Below, piece by piece: positions 1 through 7,350 of a stretch of 10,547 bases of DNA (positions are counted from its first letter, which is position 1; each line of letters begins with the position of its first letter). The stretch covers positions 1 through 10,547 of the forward strand of contig CANNDT010000129.1 of assembly GCA_947503365.1 (NCBI GenBank), written 5' to 3'. Under the pieces are notes generated by a model. The model ran no database searches. It was not told where the DNA came from and worked only from the letters and a program-made list of their open reading frames with translations. The position numbers and the translations under genes are program-made. The stretch is from CANNDT01 sp945876205. Its GTDB lineage: Bacteria > Acidobacteriota > Vicinamibacteria > Vicinamibacterales > UBA2999.

Positions 1-17
1 CTATCCCCTTCCCCCTA
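1..17 (-). repeat. G-rich tandem repeat, left edge (TAGGGGGAAGGGGA unit)
   Basis: Read on the minus strand, this edge is TAGGGGGAAGGGGA followed by TAG, the start of a second unit that runs out of the window. The same unit, with one more G, lies at the other end of the window in the same orientation. The first TAG of the repeat is also the stop codon of the gene at 15-608. Runs of five and four G separated by AA could form a G-quadruplex on this strand. What it does is unknown; no other copy was seen inside the window. Confidence 0.6.
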
Positions 18-608
18 CTCAGCTTTACTCCCCCTCATCGCGCGAGCCGTGAATGCGACCTTCCCGTCCTTCACGGCCACGCGAAATGCCACTTCTTCGC
101 TCCCCTTCTCCTTGAACGTCCTGACCTGCGTCTTGATCAGATCCGCGAACTTGTGGAACGGGATCGCGTCCTGCCCCAGGTCGCGCCGCGCCTCGGCCAG
201 GCTGTCGTAGAGATCCCGCAGCTTATCGATTTCCTTCACCGGATCGCTGAACGTCGTCACGTGCAGGATGCGATTTTCAGCGCGCTGCGGACGCTCGGGC
301 ACCGCCGCCGGCCGCGGCTGCGCGAACGGACCTGGACGCCCCTCCTCTCGCGCGCGCAGCCCGCGATCCCAGAGATCGATGAAGGCTGAATAGCGCGCCT
401 GGATCGTCGAGAAGCGGAAGCGATCGCCGTAGTTGCTGATATGCATACGGTCGAAGCGCTTGACCATCGCCTCCACCCGGCCGCGCGTTTCCCACGGTGG
501 ACGCGGCAGACGGCCGGCGAAGAACATGTTGTACTCCGCCTCGAGCCTTTTGAGCTCGGCCTCGAGCACCATGAGCTCGCGATCGATGTCGACGGATGAC
601 TCGGCCAC
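15..608 (-). CDS. MXAN_5187 C-terminal-domain-like protein of unknown function
   Basis: A 197-residue cytoplasmic protein without a signal peptide or membrane segment. Residues 8-30 form a charged, probably helical stretch rich in Glu, Leu and Lys. A conspicuous motif, MFFAGRLPRPPWETR (28-42), is followed by a basic, aromatic block (62-95) containing DRFRF, FIDLWDRGLRAREEG and RPGPF. A Pro/Arg-rich linker (about 96-110) leads to a C-terminal domain (about 112-193) with alternating charged helices and two probable beta strands. From memory, the PPWETR/DRFRF/DLWDRGLRAREEG pattern matches hypothetical proteins of Acidobacteriota and Myxococcota annotated as MXAN_5187 C-terminal-domain proteins; no function is established. 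The start is GTG without a clear ribosome binding site; an internal ATG at residue 13 is an alternative. It is divergent from the TPR gene, and its TAG stop lies inside the G-rich repeat. Confidence 0.75.
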   Translation of the reverse strand: MAESSVDIDRELMVLEAELKRLEAEYNMFFAGRLPRPPWETRGRVEAMVKRFDRMHISNYGDRFRFSTIQARYSAFIDLWDRGLRAREEGRPGPFAQPRPAAVPERPQRAENRILHVTTFSDPVKEIDKLRDLYDSLAEARRDLGQDAIPFHKFADLIKTQVRTFKEKGSEEVAFRVAVKDGKVAFTARAMRGSKAE

Positions 609-716
609 GCGCGATCATTCTGACATACGCAGGCGTGCACACCTTTACTGACTGCACTCTCCCGCCCGGCCGCGGCTCGCATAGAATGGCCCCGACCACG
701 TCATCTTTCAGAGCAT
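609..716. promoter_or_regulatory. Divergent intergenic region with a 13-base direct repeat
   Basis: This 108-base gap separates two divergently transcribed genes, so promoters for both are expected here. A near-perfect direct repeat, CATAYGCAGGCGT, occurs at 624-636 and 714-726, its second copy spanning the start codon of the TPR gene. A TAGAAT hexamer at 682-687 resembles a sigma-70 -10 box for the plus-strand gene, but no -35 box is found at the right distance. Neither promoter can be placed with confidence. Confidence 0.3.
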
Positions 717-1943
717 ATGCAGGCGTCTACGACGTTGCTGATCAAGATCCTCTCGGCGGCCCTCGTGACCGTCGCGCTGGTCGCCGCTGGTGTCGTCTGC
801 GGCTATTACCTGATCGGCGCCGCCGCCCCCCAACCGCCAGAGGTGATCGTCCGGTCGCCGGCCTTGTCCGGTGAAGTGGACATGCTGAGTGCTCGACTCG
901 CCCAGTACCGGGCGGAGGCGGCCCAGTACAAGGGAGAAGTGGACGCGCTCCGTTCGCTGGTCATGCTGCTGATCGGACTCGGGTCCCTGTACGCGATCGC
1001 CCTCGGCATTGCGCAGTATGTGAATGCCGAGCAAACGGCGAAACGAGCCAACGATTCGATCAACGATGCGATCGCTCGATCAGAGAAAAGCGCCGACCGT
1101 GTTGCGGCGATGCAGGCGGAGATCGAGCGAAGCTATCCAATGCTGCACGGCCTCGGCGGCGCACTGACAAAGATCGTGGCGGAATTGAATCGACGCCTTG
1201 CCGACACCGAAGAACTAGACATCGTCGCGGCGTACGCACGCCTCTCGGCGGATGATCGTTTCCGTATCCTGATGCTGGAACGCTTGCTGCCTCTGTACGA
1301 TCATTTCGTCGGGGCGGATACCGATTTATCCGAGATGTTCCGGGGCGTCGGCCGCTTCTATCTCGGTCAATATTTCGATCCGGGCGTCGCCGGGGACGTC
1401 AAGGTCAACTCGGCAGTTCGCGCCCGATACTACCTCGAGCGTTCCGTCAATTTCTCTGAAGGCAACTTCGCCGCATTAAATGATCTCGCGTTGGTGTTCG
1501 AGCAGCTCGGGAATCTCGCTCAAGCGCAGCAGCATTACCAGCGCAGTCTCGACCAACAACCCAAGCAGCAGCGAGCCCGCTACAACCTCTCGTTGCTGGC
1601 GTACGCCCGGAAGGACTACGAGGCAGCTGCGAACATCGTGACCGAGGCACTCAGAATCGAGAACTGGCAACGCGCCGCTTCAGGCAGGCGGGTAGGAGAC
1701 CTGTATTACAACCGCGGCTGTTTTCGCTCGCGACGAGGCGAGGAAACTCATGAAGAACGGTATGCGGATTTAGCTATCCAGGATCTGAGGGACACTTATC
1801 GGTATCTTACTGAAGAGATCAGAGAGAACTTCAGCAAGGACGTGGCGGAGGGCGATTTGCACTGGCTGGCCGAGGTTCGCCCCGACCAGATTCACGAGAT
1901 CCGGGCCCTTTTCGAGGCCACGTCATCGCACTCAACGAGCTAG
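717..1943 (+). CDS. Membrane-anchored tetratricopeptide-repeat (TPR) protein
   Basis: A 408-residue protein with two hydrophobic segments, residues about 7-36 and 80-102, separated by a charged helical stretch (about 52-78). A second charged, Ala/Glu-rich helix (about 104-138) that may be a coiled coil follows. Two adjacent TPR units are visible: 250-283, with the LNDLALVFEQLGNLAQA pattern, and 284-317, with YNLSLLAYARKDYEAA. A weaker third unit may lie at about 327-362. The likely topology is a membrane hairpin with both termini on the same side and a large soluble TPR domain used for protein binding. No catalytic motif is seen. The start is ATG without a strong ribosome binding site. Codons such as TTA and ATT appear more often than in the nuo genes, and G+C looks a little lower, as in accessory genes. 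The small gene at 1981 follows after 37 bases and may be co-transcribed. Partner and process are unknown. Confidence 0.75.
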   Translation: MQASTTLLIKILSAALVTVALVAAGVVCGYYLIGAAAPQPPEVIVRSPALSGEVDMLSARLAQYRAEAAQYKGEVDALRSLVMLLIGLGSLYAIALGIAQYVNAEQTAKRANDSINDAIARSEKSADRVAAMQAEIERSYPMLHGLGGALTKIVAELNRRLADTEELDIVAAYARLSADDRFRILMLERLLPLYDHFVGADTDLSEMFRGVGRFYLGQYFDPGVAGDVKVNSAVRARYYLERSVNFSEGNFAALNDLALVFEQLGNLAQAQQHYQRSLDQQPKQQRARYNLSLLAYARKDYEAAANIVTEALRIENWQRAASGRRVGDLYYNRGCFRSRRGEETHEERYADLAIQDLRDTYRYLTEEIRENFSKDVAEGDLHWLAEVRPDQIHEIRALFEATSSHSTS

Positions 1944-1980
1944 ATGTGGGGGCGGGCTTCCATCACAACTTCCTTGAATC

Positions 1981-2379
1981 ATGGTACGTCCGATAGGCGT
2001 GCTCGATCAACCCTGTCAGCACCTTCCGCTACTTATTGATTTCGCGTCACCGACGTCCCTGCTGCGGGAGCGCGACAGAGGGTCGGACCTGCCGATTGTC
2101 GGAAACGGCCCGCCAGGCACGTTCGTCCTCTTCCCCGACGGCCTCAGGGTCTCGCTGCCGACTGACCAAATCGTATTCGCTGCCGATACTGACGGTCACG
2201 TGCGCGTCGGGTTCGGTGGGATGCGGTTCGTTGGGCTGGATGCCGAACGTCTCGTCTTCGTCCGCGTTCGCGAGCTGCTCCCCGAGGACCAGCTCTCGCC
2301 AGCCCGCAGCCACACGATGCTACTCGACCCGCAGTGGGTCGCTGCCATTTCCATGGACGGCGAGGCCGTCTGGCCATAA
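1981..2379 (+). CDS. Small hypothetical protein, possible divergent LytTR-like fold
   Basis: A 132-residue predicted protein with no clear family match. An in-frame TGA (1975-1977) just upstream fixes ATG 1981 as the earliest start; no convincing ribosome binding site precedes it. Residues 1-45 look loosely structured. Residues 46-132 read like a compact, mostly beta domain: FVLFPDGLRVSL, then QIVFAADTDGHVRVGF, a helix at about 88-100, and SHTMLLDPQWVAAIS near the end. The order (strands, helix, then a hydrophobic strand after S-H) loosely recalls LytTR DNA-binding domains with their HRS-x-LVN motif, but the match is weak and is an inference. It lies 37 bases after the TPR gene in the same direction and ends at 2379, against the nuo terminator. 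It could be a regulator, a TPR partner or, less likely, a spurious frame. Confidence 0.5.
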   Translation: MVRPIGVLDQPCQHLPLLIDFASPTSLLRERDRGSDLPIVGNGPPGTFVLFPDGLRVSLPTDQIVFAADTDGHVRVGFGGMRFVGLDAERLVFVRVRELLPEDQLSPARSHTMLLDPQWVAAISMDGEAVWP

Positions 2380-2398
2380 AAAAGAACAGAGGCTCTGT
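2378..2398 (-). terminator. Rho-independent terminator of the nuo operon
   Basis: On the minus strand an inverted repeat ACAGAG-C-CTCTGT (2398-2386) is followed by TC and six T residues (2383-2378). With a three-base loop the core stem has five pairs; a bulged C would allow three more (AGA with TCT). It begins about 37 bases past the nuoN stop, as expected for the end of the nuo transcript. The stem is short, so the terminator may be modest. Its T-run overlaps the TAA stop of the convergent small gene. There is no T-run on the plus strand, so it should act only on nuo transcription. Confidence 0.55.
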
Positions 2399-2435
2399 GT
2401 CTCCGTGGCCCGTGACAGCGTGAGGGGCGACGACT

Positions 2436-3878
2436 TTAGAAGATCGTGGCGATCGATTCGGCGGCGTAGTCGAGCACGCGCGTCGGCAGGATGCCGAGGT
2501 AGAAGATCAGGATGACCGAGAGCGTGAGCGCCACCATACCCATGCGGGCGATTCGCGGGCGCACCGGCTCGGGGCCTTCGCGCTCGGACATGTACATCAT
2601 CACCACCACGCGCAGGTAGAAGAACACCGACACGACGCTGGTGAGCATGCCGATGACCGCGAGCCCGTAGTACCCGGAGCTGACCGCGGCGCTGAAGATG
2701 TACCACTTGCCGACAAAGCCGACGGTCGGAGGGAGCCCGCCAAGCGACAGCAGGCAGACGGTCATCATCGCCGCCAGGGCGGGATGCGTGTGCCACAAGC
2801 CTTTGTAGTCTCTCAGCTCTTCGTTCTCATCGTTGCTCGACGCGAGCATGGCGATCACGCCGAACGCAGCGAGGTTGGTGATGGCGTAGGCCAGCAGGTA
2901 GAAGAGGATCGCGGCCTTTCCGATCTGGTTGGCGGCGACGAGACCGACCAGCAGGTAGCCGCCGTGCGCGATGCTGGAATACGCGAGCATCCGCTTCAGG
3001 TTGCTCTGGGCGACGCCGACGACGGTCCCCAGGATCATCGTTGCGGCGGCGAGTACCCAGATCACCGGCACCCACTGCTGGCTGAACGGCTCGAAGGCTG
3101 ACAGGAAGACGCGGGCGAACGCCGCGAAGGCCGCGGCCTTGACGCCCGTCGACATGAAGCCGGTCACGATCGCCGGCGCCCCTTCGTAGGCGTCAGGCGT
3201 CCACATGTGGAACGGCACCGCGGAGATCTTGAACGCAAAGCCCACCAGCAGCAGGCCAAGCGCGACGAGGATGAGCGGGTTGTCGCTCATCGACTGCGCG
3301 GCGAGGAAGGCGCCGATCCGGTCGAGACGGGTGCTGCCGGTCAGCCCGTAGGTGAAGGCAATGCCGTAGAGAAAGAAGGCGCTCGAGAACGCGCCCAGCA
3401 GGAAGTACTTGAACGCCGCCTCGGTCGAACGTGGATCGTCGCGGCGGATGCCGGTCAGCACGTAGACGGCGAGCGACAGGATCTCCAGCGATATGAACAC
3501 GACCAGCAGATCGTTGGCCGTCGCCATCATCATCATGCCGGCGATGCCGAACAGCAGCAGCGCGTAGTACTCGCCCCTCGGCAGATTATCGACCTCGAGC
3601 ACCTGCGACGAGAACATGATCGTCAGGATCCCGACGATCACCAGCACCATCGTCACGAACAGGCCGAAGTTGTCGGCAACGATGACGCCGAAGCTCGAGG
3701 TATTGCGGTTCCAGAGCAGCGCGCAGGCGACGCCCGCACCGACCAGGCCGATGATCCCCAGGCCGCCGATCGGCATCTTCTCGTCGCGCGCGCGGAAGGC
3801 TTCCGCTCCCATGGCGGCCAGCGCCGCGAGGGTCACGCACAGCATCGGGACGACGGCGTCGAAAGACGAATTGAACAT
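2436..3878 (-). CDS. nuoN: NADH-quinone oxidoreductase subunit N (proton channel)
   Basis: A 480-residue polytopic membrane protein, one of three antiporter-like subunits of the complex I membrane arm that couple quinone reduction to proton transport. Hydrophobic helices fill the sequence. The expected channel residues are present: Glu132 in SLEILSLAVYVL, Lys217 in FKISAVPFHMWTPDAYEGAP, Lys247 in STGVKAAAF, and Lys391 in GFVGKWYIF. NuoN characteristically has Lys at this last position where NuoM has Glu, which separates it from its paralogue. The length is normal for NuoN. ATG 3878 was chosen because the NuoN-like sequence begins there, it overlaps the nuoM stop by one base (TGATG), and AAGGCGG lies 7 bases upstream; the frame stays open further upstream but gives non-NuoN, Gly/Ala/Arg-rich sequence inside nuoM. 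It is the last nuo gene before the terminator. Confidence 0.96.
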   Translation of the reverse strand: MFNSSFDAVVPMLCVTLAALAAMGAEAFRARDEKMPIGGLGIIGLVGAGVACALLWNRNTSSFGVIVADNFGLFVTMVLVIVGILTIMFSSQVLEVDNLPRGEYYALLLFGIAGMMMMATANDLLVVFISLEILSLAVYVLTGIRRDDPRSTEAAFKYFLLGAFSSAFFLYGIAFTYGLTGSTRLDRIGAFLAAQSMSDNPLILVALGLLLVGFAFKISAVPFHMWTPDAYEGAPAIVTGFMSTGVKAAAFAAFARVFLSAFEPFSQQWVPVIWVLAAATMILGTVVGVAQSNLKRMLAYSSIAHGGYLLVGLVAANQIGKAAILFYLLAYAITNLAAFGVIAMLASSNDENEELRDYKGLWHTHPALAAMMTVCLLSLGGLPPTVGFVGKWYIFSAAVSSGYYGLAVIGMLTSVVSVFFYLRVVVMMYMSEREGPEPVRPRIARMGMVALTLSVILIFYLGILPTRVLDYAAESIATIF

Positions 3879-5440
3879 CAGTCGACCGCCTTGACCAGCT
3901 TGATGTGAACCTTGGCCGGCAGCTTCGGAGCAGCTTTCACCTGCAGCGTCTGCACCGACTGGGCGCGCTGCACCAGCTTCTGAACCGCCGGTTCCATCGG
4001 CTTGAGGAAGAGCGTCGGAAACACGCCCATCACGATCGCCATGGCGCAGAGCGGGAGGACAGCGGCCCACTCCCGTGGCTGCAGGTCCGGAAGCGATGCG
4101 TTCTCGTCGTTGGTGACCGGGCCGTAGAACACGCGCTGGAACATCCAGAGCATGTAGACCGCCGACAGGATCACGCCCAGGCCCGCGGCGACGACATAGC
4201 GGGGATCCCAGCGGAAGGCGCCCAGCAGGATCAGGAACTCGCCGACGAAGCCGTTGAGGCCCGGCAAGCCAATCGACGCCAGCGTGATGATCATGAAGGC
4301 CGCGGTCAGCCGCGGCATCACCGCCTTGAGCCCGCCGAACTCGCTGATCAGACGCGTATGGCGGCGGTCAGAGAGCATGCCGACCATCAGGAAGAGGCCG
4401 CCGGTGCTCACGCCGTGGGCGAGCATCTGGTAGACCGCGCCCTGCAGGCCTTGCACGTTCATCGCGCAGATGCCGAGCACGACGAAACCAAGGTGGCTGA
4501 CCGACGAGTAGGCCACCAGCTTCTTCATGTCGGGCTGCACCATGGCGACCAGCGCGCCGTAGAGGATGCCGATGACCGCGAGCAGCGCCAGCCACGGCGC
4601 GAAGTAGGCGGCGGCGATCGGAAAGAGCGGGAACGCAAACCGCACCAGCCCGTAGGTGCCCATCTTCAGCAGCACGCCGGCCAGGATGACCGACCCGGCG
4701 GTCGGCGCCTGCACGTGCGCGTCGGGCAGCCACGTGTGGAAGGGAAACAGCGGCACCTTGATGGCGAACGCGATCGCAAACGCCAGGAAGAACCACATCT
4801 GCGTCTGCGGCGCGATATCCAGCGCGTAGAGCTTGAGCAGGTCGAAGCTGTAGCTCCCCGTCGCCGCGCTGTGCAGGTAGGCCAGTCCGAGAATCGCGAC
4901 CAGCATCAGGACGCTGCCGGCCATCGTGTAGAGCATGAACTTGATGGCGGCGTAGATGCGCTGGTCGTAGCCCCAGATCCCGATCAGGAAATACATCGGG
5001 ATGAGCATCGCGTCCCAGAAGACGTAGAACAGGAACAGGTCGAGCGAGATGAAGACGCCGATCATCGCGGCCTCGAGGGCCAGCATGAAGATCGAAAACT
5101 CCTTCACCTTCTTGTCGATCGATCCCCACGACGAGAGCAGCGCGATTGGCGTGAGGAACGACGTGAGCACGACCAGCAGCAGGCTGATGCCGTCGATGCC
5201 GACGTAGTAGTCGATGCCGAACGCCGGGATCCAGGGCTGCCGCTCGACGAACTGGAACTCGGCCGACGCGGAATCGAAGCCGGCCCAGAGCGCCAGCGTG
5301 ACGACGAAGGCCACCAGCGAGATGGCCAGCGTCAGCCACCGGATCAGGCCGTTGCGGCGGCCATCGCCGTTGCCAATCAGCATCAGCAGGAGTCCGCCGG
5401 CCAGCGGCACGAGCCACGAGAGGGTCAGAAGCGGCATCAT
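3878..5440 (-). CDS. nuoM: NADH-quinone oxidoreductase subunit M (proton channel)
   Basis: A 520-residue polytopic membrane protein, the middle antiporter-like proton channel of complex I. Family signatures are clear: LIPMYFLIGIWG (146-157), FHTWLPDAHVQAPTAGS (234-250), SVSHLGFV (313-320) and GLPGLNGFVGEF (391-402). Channel lysines are present at 228 (AIKVPLFPF) and 259 (LLKMGTYG), and the distal Glu at 401. The glutamate equivalent to E. coli NuoM Glu144, normally in a W-E pair, is Asp143 here (codon GAC, 5014-5012), a conservative but uncommon change. After the last membrane helix comes a basic tail of about 40 residues (480-520) rich in Lys, Gln and Val. ATG 5440 overlaps the nuoL stop by four bases (ATGA); a second ATG at 5437 is equally possible. 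GGAG sits too close to either ATG to be a normal ribosome site, so coupling to nuoL is likely. Confidence 0.96.
   Translation of the reverse strand: MMPLLTLSWLVPLAGGLLLMLIGNGDGRRNGLIRWLTLAISLVAFVVTLALWAGFDSASAEFQFVERQPWIPAFGIDYYVGIDGISLLLVVLTSFLTPIALLSSWGSIDKKVKEFSIFMLALEAAMIGVFISLDLFLFYVFWDAMLIPMYFLIGIWGYDQRIYAAIKFMLYTMAGSVLMLVAILGLAYLHSAATGSYSFDLLKLYALDIAPQTQMWFFLAFAIAFAIKVPLFPFHTWLPDAHVQAPTAGSVILAGVLLKMGTYGLVRFAFPLFPIAAAYFAPWLALLAVIGILYGALVAMVQPDMKKLVAYSSVSHLGFVVLGICAMNVQGLQGAVYQMLAHGVSTGGLFLMVGMLSDRRHTRLISEFGGLKAVMPRLTAAFMIITLASIGLPGLNGFVGEFLILLGAFRWDPRYVVAAGLGVILSAVYMLWMFQRVFYGPVTNDENASLPDLQPREWAAVLPLCAMAIVMGVFPTLFLKPMEPAVQKLVQRAQSVQTLQVKAAPKLPAKVHIKLVKAVD
3886..3892 (-). promoter_or_regulatory. 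Ribosome binding site of nuoN
   Basis: AAGGCGG on the minus strand, seven bases before the ATG at 3878, is one mismatch from the AAGGAGG consensus. It supports this start over the longer in-frame extension and lies within the last codons of nuoM. Confidence 0.6.
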
Positions 5441-7350
5441 CTCCAGAGGTAGTAACCGAGAATCAGGACCACGCCGACAAAGAGCGAGCTGGCGTAGGCG
5501 CGCACCGAGCCGGTCTGCAGCCGACGCAGCATCGAGGCGCTGGCGCCGACGATCGTCCCGGCGCCATTGACGGCGGCATCGACGACGCGGACGTCGAACC
5601 CGCGCCAGAGCACGTCCGTCGACAGCACCACGGTCGGCCGGACGATGGCCGCATCGTAGATCTCGTCGACGTAGTACTTGTTGAGCAGCAGGTTGTAGAG
5701 CCCCGAGAAGCTGCGGGCCATCGAATCGGCGATCTCGCGGCGCTTCAGCCAGATGAACGCGGCCAGGCCGATACCGACCAGCGCAATCGTGCTCGACACG
5801 GCCATCAGCATCAGCTCCAGACCGGCTTCTTCTTCACCGGCCGCCGGCATGATGCCAAACGCAGGCTCGAGCCACGCGCCCAGGAGATTGCTTCCACCGA
5901 GCGCGTGCGGAACGCCCACGTAGCCGGCGAGCACTGACCCGATCGCCAGGACGATCAGCACGAAGGCCATGGCTGGCGGGGCGTCATGGAGGTGCGATCC
6001 CGACGCAATCGCACCTTCCCGTCGTTCTCCATGGAATGTCAGGAACACGAGGCGGAACATGTAGGTCGCCGTCAGGAGTGAGGTCAGCGCGCCGATCCCC
6101 CACAGGATCCAGTGGCCGTGTGCAAAGGTCTCGAAGAGGATCTCGTCCTTGCTGAAGAATCCGGAGAGGAACGGCACGCCGGCGATGGCGAGCGATCCGA
6201 TCAGGAAGGTCCAGTAGGTCACCGGCAGCTGCTTCTTCAATCCGCCCATGTTGCGGATGTCCTGCTCGCCGTGCAGCGCGTGAATGACCGCGCCGGATCC
6301 GAGGAAGAGCAGCGCCTTGAAGAACGCGTGCGTGTAGAGGTGGAAGATCCCGGCGCCGAACGCGCCCATCCCCATCGCCAGGAACATGAATCCGAGCTGC
6401 GAGACCGTCGAATACGCGAGCACGCGCTTGATGTCGTTCTGCACGAGCCCGATCGTGCCGGCCATCAAGGCGGTCAGCGCGCCGATGATCGCGACAATCA
6501 GCATCGTGTCGGGCGCATGCGTGAAGACGACGGCCGTGCGCCCGATCATGTAGACGCCGGCGGTCACCATCGTCGCGGCATGGATGAGGGCGGAGACCGG
6601 CGTCGGGCCCTCCATCGCGTCGGGAAGCCAGACGTACAACGGGATCTGCGCCGACTTGCCGGTGGCGCCGATGAAGAGCAGCAGCGTCGCGATCGACAGC
6701 GTGCCGAAGGTCGCTTCCGGAGGGAGCGGTGCGACCGCGTCGGCGAGCTGGCGGAAATCGAGCGTGCCGAAGTGGGTGAACAGCAGGAGCGTCCCGAGGA
6801 TGAACGCGTAGTCGCCGATCCGGTTCACGACAAACGCCTTCTTGCCCGCGTCTGACGCCGACTTCTTCTTGAACCAGAAGCCGATCAGCAGATACGAGCA
6901 GAGGCCGACGCCCTCCCAGCCGACGAAGAGCACCAGGAAGCTGGCGCCGAGCACCAGCACGAGCATGAACGCCGCGAACAGATTGAGGTACGAGAAGTAC
7001 CTCGCGTACTCGCTGTCGGGCTCGTCGTGCATGTAGGCGGTCGAATAGATGTGGATCAGCGAGCCGATGCCGGTGATGACCAGGATCATCACGGCCGACA
7101 GCGGATCGAGCCGCAGCGTCAGGTCGAGCACGAAGTCGCCCGACGCGATCCAGGTGTAGAGCGTCTGGTCGATGACGCGCTCCTCCACCGGCAGCCCGGC
7201 CAGTTGCCATACGCTCATCGCCGCGACGGCGAATGACGCCAGCATCACCAGCGAGGCGACGCCGCCCGACACCGTCTTCGGCACGCGCCGGCCGAACGAG
7301 GCGTTGAAGAGGAACCCGAGCAGCGGAAAGAGAGGAATGAGGGCCAGCAT
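5437..7350 (-). CDS. nuoL: NADH-quinone oxidoreductase subunit L (distal proton channel)
   Basis: A 637-residue membrane protein, the outermost antiporter-like subunit, usually about 600-650 residues. The proton-channel residues are all present: Glu145 in GWEGVGLCSY, Asp180 in NRIGDYAF, Lys231 in GATGKSAQIPLYVWLPDAM, His257 in SALIHAATMV, and Lys401 in FFSKDEILFE. The C-terminal third holds the long lateral helix region that braces the neighbouring NuoM and NuoN (about 510-565, ending LLLNKYYVDEIYD), then a final hydrophobic helix (about 618-636). ATG 7350 was chosen because NuoL-like hydrophobic sequence starts there (MLALIPLFPLLGF) and it overlaps the nuoK TGA by one base (TGATG). The frame continues open upstream through nuoK but encodes Arg/His/Pro-rich shadow sequence. 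The ribosome site is weak (AAGTGG), so coupling to nuoK is likely. Confidence 0.97.
   Translation of the reverse strand: MLALIPLFPLLGFLFNASFGRRVPKTVSGGVASLVMLASFAVAAMSVWQLAGLPVEERVIDQTLYTWIASGDFVLDLTLRLDPLSAVMILVITGIGSLIHIYSTAYMHDEPDSEYARYFSYLNLFAAFMLVLVLGASFLVLFVGWEGVGLCSYLLIGFWFKKKSASDAGKKAFVVNRIGDYAFILGTLLLFTHFGTLDFRQLADAVAPLPPEATFGTLSIATLLLFIGATGKSAQIPLYVWLPDAMEGPTPVSALIHAATMVTAGVYMIGRTAVVFTHAPDTMLIVAIIGALTALMAGTIGLVQNDIKRVLAYSTVSQLGFMFLAMGMGAFGAGIFHLYTHAFFKALLFLGSGAVIHALHGEQDIRNMGGLKKQLPVTYWTFLIGSLAIAGVPFLSGFFSKDEILFETFAHGHWILWGIGALTSLLTATYMFRLVFLTFHGERREGAIASGSHLHDAPPAMAFVLIVLAIGSVLAGYVGVPHALGGSNLLGAWLEPAFGIMPAAGEEEAGLELMLMAVSSTIALVGIGLAAFIWLKRREIADSMARSFSGLYNLLLNKYYVDEIYDAAIVRPTVVLSTDVLWRGFDVRVVDAAVNGAGTIVGASASMLRRLQTGSVRAYASSLFVGVVLILGYYLWR

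Noticed and set aside
682..687. TAGAAT as a -10 promoter box for the TPR gene
   Set aside because: It matches five of six consensus bases, but no -35 box lies at 16-18 bases, and such hexamers are common by chance.
2036..2515. Alternative plus-strand frame of 159 codons over the small gene
   Set aside because: Arg/Ser-rich product that runs past the nuo terminator into nuoN; the 1981-2379 frame gives a more protein-like sequence.
3879..4070. 64-residue N-terminal extension of the nuoN frame
   Set aside because: Gly/Ala/Arg-rich shadow inside nuoM; the good ribosome site and NuoN-like sequence begin at 3878.
3905..5452. Plus-strand open frame of 515 codons antisense to nuoM
   Set aside because: It mirrors nuoM almost end to end and its product is rich in His, Arg, Asp, Gln and Glu, typical of the complement of a high-GC membrane-protein gene. 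It shows no domain.
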